Below are positions 8,542 through 18,137 of a stretch of 59,239 bases of DNA, in pieces (the first letter of the stretch is position 1; every line of letters begins with the position of its first letter). The translations under genes were made by a program, and so were the position numbers. The stretch is from the NCBI RefSeq assembly GCF_013820765.1, contig NZ_JABJVM010000019.1, positions 1 to 59,239 on the forward strand. Reading direction: 5' to 3'. The stretch comes from Paenilisteria rustica. GTDB lineage: Bacteria > Bacillota > Bacilli > Lactobacillales > Listeriaceae. The notes under the pieces were generated by a model. The model ran no database searches. It saw nothing but the letters and a program-made list of their open reading frames with translations, and had not been told where the DNA came from.

Positions 8542-9135
8542 TTGAGAATGGAAAAGTTAATGAAGCTATTAGGAGAATATAATGGAACGTTAACACTTAA
8601 GGTTGCTAAAGCTAATGGAATCAACGTTAAAACACTAGAGGATTTTGTGAAGAAGGGTATTTTAGATAGGGATGTACCAGGTGTATATACAAAATCTGGG
8701 GAATTTCCAGATGAATTTTACATGTTACAGCAAAAATTCACAAAAGGTATTTTTTCACATGAAACAGCGCTTTTTCTGTACGGTTTGACAGATGTGAACC
8801 CTGATCGCTATGTTTTGACGTTTCCAAGAGGCTATAATAACCCAAATTTGAAACAGTATTTTGTGCAGCCAAAACATGTGAAAGTGGAAGTCTATAGCCT
8901 GGGGATAGCGACGATGGAAAGTCCTAATGGTAACGAAATTCGAGTATATAATTTAGAAAAAACGATGTGTGATATGTGGAAAAAATCCTATAAAGCAGAT
9001 TATTATGTGAAGATCGAGGCATTAAAAAAATATATGGAGCGCCCGGACAAAAACTTGTTTAGATTGTTAGAATATGCAGAAATGTTGAAAATTGGTACAG
9101 ACTTAAAAATGGCAGTGGAGGTATTAAACCAATGA
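8542..9135 (+). CDS. abiEi: AbiEi-type antitoxin / transcriptional repressor (type IV toxin-antitoxin)
   Basis: A 197-residue protein, the usual family size. The N-terminal ~80 residues form a winged helix (KANGINVKTLEDFVKKGILDRDVPGVY, and the family's GIFSHETALFLYGLTD), and the C-terminal part carries VYNLEKTMCDMWK and YADYYVK-like blocks typical of AbiEi. The antitoxin neutralises the AbiEii nucleotidyltransferase and represses the operon. TTG at 8542 is 6 bases from GAGG; ATG at 8548 is the alternative start. Its stop overlaps the toxin start (ATGA). The locus is inserted between ftsW and pycA, adjacent in L. monocytogenes as I recall, and looks AT-richer than its neighbours, which suggests acquisition. 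Confidence 0.85.
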   Translation: MRMEKLMKLLGEYNGTLTLKVAKANGINVKTLEDFVKKGILDRDVPGVYTKSGEFPDEFYMLQQKFTKGIFSHETALFLYGLTDVNPDRYVLTFPRGYNNPNLKQYFVQPKHVKVEVYSLGIATMESPNGNEIRVYNLEKTMCDMWKKSYKADYYVKIEALKKYMERPDKNLFRLLEYAEMLKIGTDLKMAVEVLNQ

Positions 9136-9989
9136 CACCAAAACAATTGAAAGACTGGGTGAAGAATGAATCACAGAGATCCGCTATTAACGCTCAATTA
9201 GTGATGAGGACTTACATGTTGGAAAAAGTACTACAAAAAATAAGTGAGTCAAAGTATAATGAAAATTTTGTTTTAAAGGGCGGATTTCTAATAGGCTCGA
9301 TGATTGGAATCTCGCGACGAACAACAATGGATATTGATGCTACAATGAGGGAAATGAACTTGTCACAAGATAAAATTTTGCGAATTTTTCAAGAAATCTT
9401 AGAAACGCCTACTAAGGAAGGCATGGTACTTGAGGTGACAAAGATAACGAATATCAATAAGGGTGATTTTTATGCAGGGGTCTGATTGCATATTAAAACG
9501 TATTTGGGGTCTCTAAAAGGAGATGTCAAATTGGATATTACGACTGGCGATTCTATTTATCCAGAGGTAAAAAGGTACGCACATAAAATGATGTTTGAAA
9601 ATAAGTTTATAGATGTCTACGCATATCCTGTGGAGCAAATACTCGCTGAAAAATTGCATAGTATTCTGGACAGAGGGCTTGCTAATACAAGGGCACGGGA
9701 CTTTTATGATATTTATATGCTTACCAGTATGGAAAGAAATCTTTTTAATTATCCTGCATTGGCTCTTTCGGTAAAAAATACTTTTGTGCATCGGAATTTT
9801 TTATTGAGTGTGGAGGATTATTTCAATGAAAGAATGGAAGCGATTAAGCACAGTCAAGATTTACAGCTGATTTGGAGCAATTATGCAAGGAGCTTACCGC
9901 ACGCGGAGGAACTTTCCTATAGCGAGGTAGTTGCATCTGTTGAGAGATTGTTACTAGATATTATCGCATTGGAGGAAGTAAAGGATTAG
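9132..9989 (+). pseudogene. abiEii: AbiEii-type nucleotidyltransferase toxin interrupted by an in-frame TGA
   Basis: One reading frame of about 285 codons broken only by TGA at 9483-9485. The first part (117 residues) has the nucleotidyltransferase signature: FVLKGGFLIGSMIG, then RRTTMDIDA with the metal-binding Asp pair at about 67 and 69. The second part (167 residues) continues directly with KGDVKLDITTGD and the family block EQILAEKLHSILDRG...RARDFYDIYML. Both sides are well preserved and the frame is unchanged, so a single CGA-to-TGA change (Arg to stop) is the simplest explanation. The toxin is probably dead unless the TTG right after the stop allows restart or the TGA is read through. 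The antitoxin remains intact. Confidence 0.85.
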
Positions 9990-10075
9990 TTAGATATTAT
10001 GGCTGGTTAAACCATTGACACCACTCACTTTACGCGGAATCTCCGAACATTTTTTGCAAAAATCAGCGAAAACAA

Positions 10076-10105
10076 TTTACATTCGGGGTACTTTAATACT
10101 ATAAT
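10076..10105 (+). promoter_or_regulatory. Promoter of pycA
   Basis: TTTACA (10076-10081), 18 bp, TATAAT (10100-10105), giving a leader of about 85 bases before the pycA start. Confidence 0.65.
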
Positions 10106-10196
10106 TGTCTGATATACCGTTTTTCTCCATGACGGTAATAATGTTAGCAGCTATGTATATAGAAAAATTAGGTAGTGTAGGTTAGGAGGAAAAAAA

Positions 10197-13100
10197 ATGA
10201 ACAACATTAAAAAGGTATTAGTTGCCAATCGTGGCGAGATCGCGATTCGCGTACTTCGGGCGTGTACGGAACTAAACATTAAGACAGTGGCGATTTATTC
10301 GCAAGAGGATACGGCGGCGTTTCACCGTTATAAGGCGGATGAGGCTTACCTCGTAGGGGAAGGGAAAAAACCGATCGATGCGTATCTGGATATCGATAAT
10401 ATTATCGAGATTGCCAAGATAGCCAATGTTGACGCGATTCACCCGGGTTATGGCTTTTTGTCGGAAAATATCGACTTTGCCAAGCGTTGTGAAAAAGAAG
10501 GCATCATTTTTGTAGGACCTAAATCGAAACACCTAGACATGTTCGGTGATAAAATTAAAGCGAAAGAACAAGCTTTACTAGCCGACATCCCAGTTATCCC
10601 AGGTAGTAATGGACCTGTGGCGAACGCGGAAGAAGTAGCTGCATTCGGAGAAAAACACGGTTATCCGTTGATGGTAAAAGCTTCTCTTGGCGGCGGCGGA
10701 CGTGGTATGCGTGTCGTTCAAGGACCGGCGGACGTGAAAGATGCGTTTGAACGCGCTGGATCAGAAGCAAAAGCGGCTTTTGGGAACGATGAAGTGTATG
10801 TTGAGAAATGTGTTGTTAATCCGAAGCATATCGAAGTGCAGATTTTAGGGGATTCTCACGGAAATATCGTCCATTTATTTGAACGTGATTGCTCGGTACA
10901 ACGTCGTCACCAAAAAGTAGTGGAGGTCGCACCATGTAACGCGATTACATCCGATTTACGTCAGCGTATTTGTGATGCTGCCGTGAAATTAATGAAGAAC
11001 GTGGAGTATTTAAACGCTGGGACGGTCGAATTTTTAGTTGCTGGTGAAGAGTTTTATTTCATCGAAGTTAACCCGCGTGTTCAAGTGGAGCACACGATTA
11101 CCGAAATGATTACAGGGATTGATATCGTTCAGTCGCAACTGTTTATCGCAGATGGTTGTTCGATGCATGACCAAATCGTGGGTATTCCGCAACAAGAAGA
11201 GATTCGTATCAACGGTTCGGCGATTCAATGTCGGATTACGACGGAAGATCCTTTGAACAACTTTATGCCAGATACTGGTCGTATTAATACATACCGCTCA
11301 ACTGGTGGTTTTGGAGTGCGTCTAGATGCTGGGAATGGTTTCCAAGGTACGATTGTGACGCCGTTTTACGATTCTTTACTTGTAAAATTATGTACGTGGG
11401 GTATGACGTTTGAACAAGCATGCCGCAAAATGATTCGTAACTTGATTGAGTTCCGGATTCGTGGCGTGAAAACGAATATTCCGTTCTTGCTAAACGTGGT
11501 ACAACATCCTGATTTCATTAGTGGAAACTACAATACATCGTTTATCGACACGACGCCTGAATTGTTCGATTTCCCGAAAGTCCGTGACCGCGGTACGAAG
11601 ACGCTACGTTATATCAGTAACGTGACGGTGAACGGCTTCCCAGGTATTAAGCATCGTGAAAAACTGGTGTACGATGAGTTGCGAATTCCGAAGATTCCTT
11701 TCGACGCAAAAATCGAACCAGGAACGAAACAAATTTTGGACGCAAAAGGTCCTGCGGGAATCGTAGAATGGGTTAAATCACAAGAAGAGGTATTGCTGAC
11801 CGATACGACATTGCGTGACGCGCATCAATCACTACTTGCGACGCGTGTTCGTTCGAAAGATATTTTCCAAATTGCCGATCCAATGGCGCATTTATTACCA
11901 AACATGTTCTCGTTTGAAATGTGGGGCGGGGCAACGTTTGATACGGCTTACCGGTTCTTGAATGAAGATCCGTGGGTGCGTCTGGAAACGTTGCGTAAAC
12001 AAATTCCGAATGTCATGTTCCAAATGTTGTTACGTGGCGCGAATGCTGTTGGTTACAAGAATTATCCAGATAACGTGATTCGCGAATTCGTGAAGCAGTC
12101 CGCGCAAAGTGGTGTCGATGTGTTCCGTATTTTTGATAGCTTGAACTGGCTAAAAGGCATGGAAGTGTCGATTGAAGCGGTTCGTGATGCTGGTAAGGTC
12201 GTTGAAGCAGCGATTTGTTATACGGGCGATATTGAAGATGCGACGCGCACGAAATACAACGTGGATTACTATAAAGATATGGCGAAAGAGCTTGTGGCGC
12301 AAGGAACGGATATCTTGGCGATTAAAGATATGGCTGGACTTTTGAAACCGCAAGCGGCGTATCGTCTTGTGAGCGAACTGAAAGACACGGTTGATGTGCC
12401 GATTCATTTGCACACGCATGACACGAGTGGTAACGGGATTTATACGTATGCTGCGGCTGTCAGTGCGGGAGTGGATATCGTCGACGTATCGTCAAGCGCG
12501 ATGAGTGGCGCGACGTCTCAACCGAGTATGACGGGTCTTTATTACGGTCTTGAAAACGGGAAACGTCAAACGATTCTCAATGCGCACAATTCGCAAATGA
12601 TTAACCATTATTGGGAAGATGTTCGCAAATACTACAAAGACTTTGATAACGCGTTGAACTCACCGCAAACCGAGGTTTATATCCACGAAATGCCAGGTGG
12701 TCAGTACACGAACTTGCAACAGCAAGCCAAAGCAGTGGGCCTAGGTGATCGTTGGGATGAAGTGAAAGACACGTACGCGGTCGTGAATGACATGTTCGGC
12801 GATATCGTGAAAGTAACACCATCCTCGAAAGTAGTCGGTGATATGGCGCTATTCATGGTGCAAAACGACCTTTCTGAACAAGATGTGTACGATAAAGGTG
12901 AAACGTTAGATTTCCCAGATTCGATTATCGAGTTCTTTATGGGCGAGATTGGCCAACCGTACGGCGGATTCCCGCAAGAGTTGCAAAAACTTGTCTTGAA
13001 GGGCCGCACACCTTTGACAGAACGTCCAGGTGCTTTGATGGAGCCAGTTGATTTTGAAGCAGTTCGCGCAGAGCTTGCTGGGAAAATGACGACAGGTGAC

Positions 13101-13640
13101 CCAACAGACCACGATGTGATGTCTTATATTCTATATCCGAAAGTGTTCTTAGACTACTTGACGATGATTGAGAAATATGGTGACGTGACGGTGCTTGATA
13201 CGCCGACCTTCTTCAAAGGAATGCGTTTAGGCGAGACGGTGGAAGTGGAGCTTGAAAAAGGTAAAACACTGATTATCAAGTTAAACTCAATCGGAGAACC
13301 AATCGCAGACGGCACACGCGTGATTTACTTCGAGCTAAACGGCCAACCGCGTGAAATCTCAGTACAAGACTTTAACGTCCAATCAACCGTTGTGACACGT
13401 CGCAAGATTGATACGACAAATCCAGAGCATGTCGGCGCAACAATGACCGGTTCCGTGATTAAGATTGTCGCTGAGAAGGGCCAAGAAGTGAAGAAAGGCG
13501 ATCCACTTCTAATCACCGAAGCAATGAAGATGGAAACAACAATCCAAGCCCCATTCGACGGCAAAGTCAACGCGATTTTTGTCACAGACGGCGATGTGAT
13601 TGAGTCAGCCGACCTATTAATGGAAGTAGGTCGTGTCTAA
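10197..13640 (+). CDS. pycA: Pyruvate carboxylase
   Basis: A 1147-residue multidomain biotin enzyme that carboxylates pyruvate to oxaloacetate, the main anaplerotic route in Listeria, which has an incomplete TCA cycle. Order: biotin carboxylase with ATP-grasp (about 1-455; GGGGRGMRVV, EVNPRVQVEHT), carboxyltransferase TIM barrel (about 530-800; TLRDAHQSLLATRVR, metal-binding HLHTHDTSG), allosteric linker, and biotinyl carrier domain with the modified Lys in EAMKMET (about residue 1111). The strong AGGAGG site 8 bases before ATG makes the start certain. It is monocistronic, with its own promoter and a perfect terminator. Confidence 0.98.
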   Translation: MNNIKKVLVANRGEIAIRVLRACTELNIKTVAIYSQEDTAAFHRYKADEAYLVGEGKKPIDAYLDIDNIIEIAKIANVDAIHPGYGFLSENIDFAKRCEKEGIIFVGPKSKHLDMFGDKIKAKEQALLADIPVIPGSNGPVANAEEVAAFGEKHGYPLMVKASLGGGGRGMRVVQGPADVKDAFERAGSEAKAAFGNDEVYVEKCVVNPKHIEVQILGDSHGNIVHLFERDCSVQRRHQKVVEVAPCNAITSDLRQRICDAAVKLMKNVEYLNAGTVEFLVAGEEFYFIEVNPRVQVEHTITEMITGIDIVQSQLFIADGCSMHDQIVGIPQQEEIRINGSAIQCRITTEDPLNNFMPDTGRINTYRSTGGFGVRLDAGNGFQGTIVTPFYDSLLVKLCTWGMTFEQACRKMIRNLIEFRIRGVKTNIPFLLNVVQHPDFISGNYNTSFIDTTPELFDFPKVRDRGTKTLRYISNVTVNGFPGIKHREKLVYDELRIPKIPFDAKIEPGTKQILDAKGPAGIVEWVKSQEEVLLTDTTLRDAHQSLLATRVRSKDIFQIADPMAHLLPNMFSFEMWGGATFDTAYRFLNEDPWVRLETLRKQIPNVMFQMLLRGANAVGYKNYPDNVIREFVKQSAQSGVDVFRIFDSLNWLKGMEVSIEAVRDAGKVVEAAICYTGDIEDATRTKYNVDYYKDMAKELVAQGTDILAIKDMAGLLKPQAAYRLVSELKDTVDVPIHLHTHDTSGNGIYTYAAAVSAGVDIVDVSSSAMSGATSQPSMTGLYYGLENGKRQTILNAHNSQMINHYWEDVRKYYKDFDNALNSPQTEVYIHEMPGGQYTNLQQQAKAVGLGDRWDEVKDTYAVVNDMFGDIVKVTPSSKVVGDMALFMVQNDLSEQDVYDKGETLDFPDSIIEFFMGEIGQPYGGFPQELQKLVLKGRTPLTERPGALMEPVDFEAVRAELAGKMTTGDPTDHDVMSYILYPKVFLDYLTMIEKYGDVTVLDTPTFFKGMRLGETVEVELEKGKTLIIKLNSIGEPIADGTRVIYFELNGQPREISVQDFNVQSTVVTRRKIDTTNPEHVGATMTGSVIKIVAEKGQEVKKGDPLLITEAMKMETTIQAPFDGKVNAIFVTDGDVIESADLLMEVGRV

Positions 13641-13655
13641 CACGTAGAACGCACA

Positions 13656-13692
13656 GGAAAAAGTCGGGATATCTAAACGCCCGACTTTTTCC
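13656..13692 (+). terminator. Terminator after pycA
   Basis: Perfect 13-bp stem GGAAAAAGTCGGG / CCCGACTTTTTCC with an 11-base loop, ending in a T-rich stretch. Confidence 0.85.
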
Positions 13693-13714
13693 ATTTTTGA
13701 AAGGGAGAATTCAG

Positions 13715-14620
13715 ATGCAATTAAAAAAAATAATCACGGCTTTAAGTCTAGCTATTATCCTTGTTTTAGCAGGCTGCGGGGCACAAACGACATCTGAGAA
13801 AACGGCACAAAAACCAGAATACATAGCAACGGATGCGACTGGCGCCAAAATGGAGCTTAGCGCGAAACCGAAAAAAATAGTTTCTTTGATTCCTAGCAAT
13901 ACTGAAATTTTATACCGACTTGGGCTTGGCAAAAACGTGGTAGGTGTCACATCGAGTGACGATTATCCAGTCGCTGTCAAAAAAGTTTCCGTCGTTGCCA
14001 CAACGGAAATCAACGTCGAGAAAATCATCGGCATGAAACCGGATCTTGTTCTGGGCCACGCCTCCATGATGAGCTACAATAAAGATGCCTACGACCAAAT
14101 CAAGAAAGCGAATATCCCGCTGTTCGTGGTAGAAGATGCGCAAGACTTCGATGCCGTGTATAAAACATTTACGCAAATCGGTGACCTAACTGGCACGACG
14201 AAAGAAGCCGAAAAACTAGTGTCATCCATGCAAGCGACAGACAAATCGATACGCAAGGAAGCGGCAAAAAAAGTTGAAACCAAAGCAAAAGTATGGCTAG
14301 AAATCAGTCCGGATCTATACACAGCAGGGCAAGACACCTTTATCAATGAAATGCTCACCAATATCCAAGCTACAAACATTGTCTCCGAAAAAGGTTATCC
14401 GCAATACAGCGAAGAGCAGGTTATCCAGGCCGCACCAGACGTTATCATCACGATTTATCCAAATGCCAAACAAGAAATCGCGAAACGATCTGCTTGGAAA
14501 AACATCCCGGCTGTAAAAAATAATCGTATCTATGAAATCGATCCATCCATTGTCAGTCGCCCAGGACCACGACTCATAGAAGGACAAGAAGCGCTATTCG
14601 AAGCCATCTATCCAAAATAA
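13715..14620 (+). CDS. Orphan ABC transporter substrate-binding lipoprotein, BtuF/FhuD-like
   Basis: About 301 residues. A lipoprotein signal peptide with lipobox LAGC at about residue 20 is followed by a helical-backbone metal-receptor fold (PKKIVSLIPSNTEILYRLGLG near the N-terminus, VEKIIGMKPDLVLGH, and a C-terminal VKNNRIYEIDPSIVSRPGPRL). Such proteins bind vitamin B12, haem, siderophores or other chelated metals. The ATG at 13715 follows AAGGGAG; an upstream in-frame TTG at 13697 lies in the terminator and is rejected. There is no permease or ATPase nearby, so it must serve a transporter encoded elsewhere. It appears to correspond to the gene after pycA in L. monocytogenes. Confidence 0.87.
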   Translation: MQLKKIITALSLAIILVLAGCGAQTTSEKTAQKPEYIATDATGAKMELSAKPKKIVSLIPSNTEILYRLGLGKNVVGVTSSDDYPVAVKKVSVVATTEINVEKIIGMKPDLVLGHASMMSYNKDAYDQIKKANIPLFVVEDAQDFDAVYKTFTQIGDLTGTTKEAEKLVSSMQATDKSIRKEAAKKVETKAKVWLEISPDLYTAGQDTFINEMLTNIQATNIVSEKGYPQYSEEQVIQAAPDVIITIYPNAKQEIAKRSAWKNIPAVKNNRIYEIDPSIVSRPGPRLIEGQEALFEAIYPK

Positions 14621-14653
14621 ATTGGAGTAAAATAAAGATCTTGCTTTACAAAT

Positions 14654-14691
14654 GCCCACTTTTGAGGTAATTTAACATAAGGTGGGTTTTT
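14654..14691 (+). terminator. Terminator after the orphan lipoprotein gene
   Basis: CCCACTT (14655-14661) pairs with AGGTGGG (14680-14686), then TTTTT. The rest of the gap to 14912 holds no gene or clear site that I can see. Confidence 0.65.
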
Positions 14692-14912
14692 ACGATTTTT
14701 CAAATAGCTCACCGCCAATACATAGAAACAGACCTACATTTACGGAAGAATCGACTAAAAAGCAGCTAAGAAAAACAAGCCAGAAATGCGTAAACGACAT
14801 CATTATGTACCTTTTTCTAAGAACTAGGGGTGGAGCCTATACGACATGGAGCAAGTGATTTTCGGTTACTAAAATAGCTAACCGCATTATTATTCCGGAA
14901 AGAAGTGTTTTT

Positions 14913-15719
14913 GTGAAACAAGTAATAGAAGTCCTAAAAGAACAATTTAAGTACGCGCCAATGATTTTTCGAATTGCGCGTTATGAAGATAAAGCGACGT
15001 ATCAGAGCCATTACCTAGGCCTTGCGTGGCAAATTTTAAATCCATTAATTCAAGTTGCGATTTACTACTTTGTATTCGGATTCGCGATGCGCACTAGATC
15101 AGGGATAGAAGGTGCCAGTTACATCGAGTGGATGCTAGCTGGTATTATTCCATGGTTTTTCATCAGCGCGGTTATTCTGCAAGGGGCAAATAGCATTTTC
15201 AATAAGATACACATGGTTTCCAAGATGAAATTCCCGATGAGCGTCATGCCAAATATTACAATCGTATCGAATTTGACGAGTTACGTCACGATGATGGTTA
15301 TCTTTTTTGCGCTACTCTTCATAAAAGGCGCACCAGTTTCGATGTACTGGGCCCAGTTTTTCTACTATTTTGTGGCGATGATTGCCTTTTTGTTTAGTGT
15401 GACCCTATTAAACGCCACAATCAGCGTATTAGTCCGCGATTATTTTGTATTTCTACAGTCTGTTCTGCGCGTCTTATTTTATGTCTCAGGAGTTGTCTGG
15501 AACTTGAATACGATGCTACCAGCTTGGGTTGTAGACCTTTTGAAACTAAACCCAATCGTCTACATTATCGAAGGATTCCGAGACAGTTTTGTCGGGCATA
15601 AAGGCTTTTGGCAAGAACCGTCCTACACGGTCTACTTTTGGCTAATCACAATCGTTTGCCTCTATGTCGGATCCGTATTACACATGAAATTCCGCGAACG
15701 TTTCGTGGATTATTTATAG
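14913..15719 (+). CDS. tarG: Teichoic acid export ABC permease
   Basis: A 268-residue ABC-2 type permease with six membrane segments and the TagG-type N-terminus (YKATYQSHYLGLAWQ-like amphipathic stretch before the first helix). With the ATPase that follows it flips the finished undecaprenyl-linked wall teichoic acid to the outside. The GTG start follows GGAAAGAAG. The next gene starts 13 bases after its stop. Position and order match tagG/tagH in Listeria. Confidence 0.93.
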   Translation: MKQVIEVLKEQFKYAPMIFRIARYEDKATYQSHYLGLAWQILNPLIQVAIYYFVFGFAMRTRSGIEGASYIEWMLAGIIPWFFISAVILQGANSIFNKIHMVSKMKFPMSVMPNITIVSNLTSYVTMMVIFFALLFIKGAPVSMYWAQFFYYFVAMIAFLFSVTLLNATISVLVRDYFVFLQSVLRVLFYVSGVVWNLNTMLPAWVVDLLKLNPIVYIIEGFRDSFVGHKGFWQEPSYTVYFWLITIVCLYVGSVLHMKFRERFVDYL

Positions 15720-15732
15720 GAGGTAAGGACAA

Positions 15733-16746
15733 ATGGGAAAAAATATCAAAGTAGCATTCAAACATGTGTCCAAAGAATACGACCTCTATCAAAATAAATC
15801 CGATAAAATCAAAGGCCTATTCTTGCCTAAAAGTAAACAAATGCAATCCTTCTGGGCACTGCGCGACGTCAATTTCAACATCTATGACGGCGAAACAGTC
15901 GGACTAATCGGCATCAACGGCTCCGGAAAATCAACCATTTCCAACATCATGTCCGGTGTTATCCCGCCAACCCAAGGCGAAGTAGTCATTAACGGCGAAA
16001 CATCACTCATCGCGATCGCAGTCGGCTTAAAAGGGCCGCTAACAGGTTACGAGAATGTCCGCTTAAAACTACTCATGCACGGCTTGAAAACATCCGAAAT
16101 CGATGCCCTCATGCCGAGCATCATTGATTTTGCTGATATTGGCGACTTCATGAATCAACCAATCAAAAACTACTCCAGCGGTATGCGCTCACGACTAGGT
16201 TTTGCGATTTCGGTTCACACCGATCCAGATATTCTTGTCATCGATGAAGCGCTATCTGTTGGTGACCAGACGTTTTACAAGAAATGCGTCGATAAAATTA
16301 CCGAATTTAAAGAAGCCGGCCGCACCATCGTGTTCGTCAGCCATTCCCTCGGCCAAATGAAGAGCCTATGTGACCGGATTATCTGGATGCACTACGGTCA
16401 GATTCGCGAAATCGGTGATGCTCAAGAAGTAGCAGACAAATACGATACGTTTGTACGCTGGTTCAATGGCCAATCCAAGTCCTACAAAAAAGAATACCAA
16501 GACGATTTCAAACGCAAACAGAAACGTCCGCAGAAGGTGATTTATCCGAATCCGAGCGCGAATAAATATCGGCTTAGCTGGTTCGATAAGATTGCGCTGA
16601 CGCTACTCATTGCGCTGGCGATATTCTTTGGTTACTGCGTCGGGACCGGGCAATCGGTTCTCGGTATGTTCAAGGCGAGCGATGACGGGAAACCCGTGGT
16701 GACCGAGACGGTAAATGTGGTAAGTAAGACCAAACAGCTTTATTAG
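15733..16746 (+). CDS. tarH: Teichoic acid export ABC ATPase with C-terminal membrane segment
   Basis: A 337-residue ATPase partner of the preceding permease. Walker A is GINGSGKS (about residue 61), the signature is [12 protein letters not shown], Walker B is ILVIDEAL, followed by the switch His in VSHS. Beyond the ABC domain (about 245) a basic linker leads to a single predicted membrane helix ([14 protein letters not shown]) and a short tail, the layout known for TagH proteins. The AGGAGG site precedes ATG. Confidence 0.94.
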   Translation: MGKNIKVAFKHVSKEYDLYQNKSDKIKGLFLPKSKQMQSFWALRDVNFNIYDGETVGLIGINGSGKSTISNIMSGVIPPTQGEVVINGETSLIAIAVGLKGPLTGYENVRLKLLMHGLKTSEIDALMPSIIDFADIGDFMNQPIKNYSSGMRSRLGFAISVHTDPDILVIDEALSVGDQTFYKKCVDKITEFKEAGRTIVFVSHSLGQMKSLCDRIIWMHYGQIREIGDAQEVADKYDTFVRWFNGQSKSYKKEYQDDFKRKQKRPQKVIYPNPSANKYRLSWFDKIALTLLIALAIFFGYCVGTGQSVLGMFKASDDGKPVVTETVNVVSKTKQLY

Positions 16747-16771
16747 TTCACGAAGAAATAGTATAATGAGA

Positions 16772-16805
16772 GCAGACAGTTAAATATTAGGCTGTCTGCT
16801 TTTTT
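16772..16805 (+). terminator. Terminator after tarGH
   Basis: GCAGACAG (16772-16779) pairs with CTGTCTGC (16792-16799), followed by TTTTTT. Confidence 0.85.
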
Positions 16806-16836
16806 GAGAGAGAGCGTATTTGAAGGGGAGAAATCA

Positions 16837-17670
16837 ATGAAAAAAATAGCAGTACTTGGCAGTTGTGCCACGCGCGATAACTTTAATTCCATTTTCAATG
16901 CTGATTATAAGAAGAAATTCGAATGTGTTCTCATGCAAAATCAGAGTTCTATCATTTCTATGGCCTCTAAAAAAAGAGAGAATCCAGTCGTGTCAGCTGA
17001 CGGTTTTTCGGAGTATGATGAGTGGTGCGTTAGATCTGATTTCACGAAAGAGTTTTTCGACCATTTAGCGAAACTTCAACCAGATACAATTATAGTGGAT
17101 TTATTTGGCGATGCTCATTTTGGTGTTTTAGAAGTCGAACCTGGTGAATATGTGTCGAATAATCGCTGGAAACTGTGGCGCACGGCGTATTATAAAGATG
17201 TGTTAAAAGGTAAAGTCGAGGAACTATCCATTGATAAAAACCGCGAACAGTACATGGAATTGTGGAAAAAATCATGGGATATCGTTCTGGATAAGTTGAA
17301 AAAAGCGTCGCCTAAGAGCAAGATTATTCTTCATAAAATCAAGAATGTGAAGGAATACTATAATTTTGATGATAATAGATTTGATATTGCAACTTCTGGC
17401 AAGGTGAAGAATGTGAATGTGGATTATTATAATGAGCTGTTGAACGAGATGCATACGTATATTAATAAAAGCGATCGATCCATTAAAACCATTGATTTGT
17501 TTAAGGATAAAAAAGAATTTTTGAGCTTCGATGAACATCCTTGGGGACTTTTTTATGTGCATTACACAATGGATTACTATCCGTTATTTATGAATAAACT
17601 TATCTCGCTTGAGAAAGATAATAGCTGGTTTAGATTTTTTAAGAAGAAAAAAGAAATGATTAGTGAATAA
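16837..17670 (+). CDS. DUF6270-like protein, unknown function
   Basis: A 277-residue soluble protein beginning KKIAVLGSCATRDNFNS. The GSC(A/V)TRD block resembles the start of SGNH-type hydrolases and is the hallmark of DUF6270 proteins, often found in capsule, teichoic acid and exopolysaccharide clusters. Later blocks DEHPWGLFYVHYT could supply the Asp/His of a hydrolase-like site, by analogy only. ATG at 16837 follows GAAGGGGAG; the in-frame TTG at 16804 lies in the terminator and is rejected. It sits between the export genes and a glycosylation cassette, suggesting a role in cell-surface polymer modification. Confidence 0.75.
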   Translation: MKKIAVLGSCATRDNFNSIFNADYKKKFECVLMQNQSSIISMASKKRENPVVSADGFSEYDEWCVRSDFTKEFFDHLAKLQPDTIIVDLFGDAHFGVLEVEPGEYVSNNRWKLWRTAYYKDVLKGKVEELSIDKNREQYMELWKKSWDIVLDKLKKASPKSKIILHKIKNVKEYYNFDDNRFDIATSGKVKNVNVDYYNELLNEMHTYINKSDRSIKTIDLFKDKKEFLSFDEHPWGLFYVHYTMDYYPLFMNKLISLEKDNSWFRFFKKKKEMISE

Positions 17671-17742
17671 TTAATGGGGTTACTTTATCTAGAATACATT
17701 GATAAAGATACAGAGACAATGAAACATTGAGGGGGAATAAAA

Positions 17743-17865
17743 ATGCTATTTTCTATATATAATTGGACGGATACATTATGGGTAATCATTGGTCCGTTAA
17801 TTTTTCTGATGCTACTAATAGGTGTCATTTCATATGTACGACAAAACTACCAAAAAAAGAGTTAA
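17743..17865 (+). CDS. 40-residue single-pass membrane protein
   Basis: ATG after a strong GAGGGGGAAT site. The translation begins MLFSIYNWTDTLWVIIGP, continues as a hydrophobic helix (FLMLLIGVISYV) and ends with a basic tail RQNYQKKS. The good ribosome binding site, membrane helix and positive-inside tail support a real gene. It has no recognised family. It is followed 78 bases later by another protein of the same size and design. Confidence 0.6.
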   Translation: MLFSIYNWTDTLWVIIGPLIFLMLLIGVISYVRQNYQKKS

Positions 17866-17943
17866 TTAATATTCGTATAACAGTAATAATTGGTTAATTC
17901 TTTTAAGGATTGGTATTAAATCAAGATATAGGGAAGTGGCTTT

Positions 17944-18063
17944 ATGTCAAACATAGATTTCTATTTAAACATAGGGATTCCGCTGCTCATTGCCTTCAAA
18001 GTACTGGTTGTAGCAGCAGTTATATATGCTTTGTTCTTATTAAGGAAAATCGCGAATAAGTAA
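17944..18063 (+). CDS. 39-residue single-pass membrane protein
   Basis: ATG at 17944 after AGGGAAGTGG. It begins MSNIDFYLNIGIPLL, continues with a hydrophobic stretch (FKVLVVAAVIYALFLL) and ends with RKIANK. Length, topology and basic C-terminus echo the preceding small protein although the sequences differ, so they may be a functional pair. A strong hairpin terminator follows within 40 bases, closing the DUF6270 transcription unit. Confidence 0.6.
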   Translation: MSNIDFYLNIGIPLLIAFKVLVVAAVIYALFLLRKIANK

Positions 18064-18099
18064 CGAAAATTTGTCAATAGATTTATTATGTTAAAATTT

Positions 18100-18137
18100 G
18101 TACAAAAATGATCTGGGATTCCAGATCATTTTTGTAC
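18100..18137 (+). terminator. Terminator, perfect 17-bp stem
   Basis: GTACAAAAATGATCTGG (18100-18116) pairs perfectly with CCAGATCATTTTTGTAC (18121-18137) over a GATT loop. The T-rich descending arm is inside the stem. Confidence 0.75.

Noticed and set aside
16739-16767. TTATTA with TATAAT at 17 bp just after tarH
   Set aside because: A strong terminator starts a few bases after the -10 box, so a transcript from here would stop at once; probably chance.
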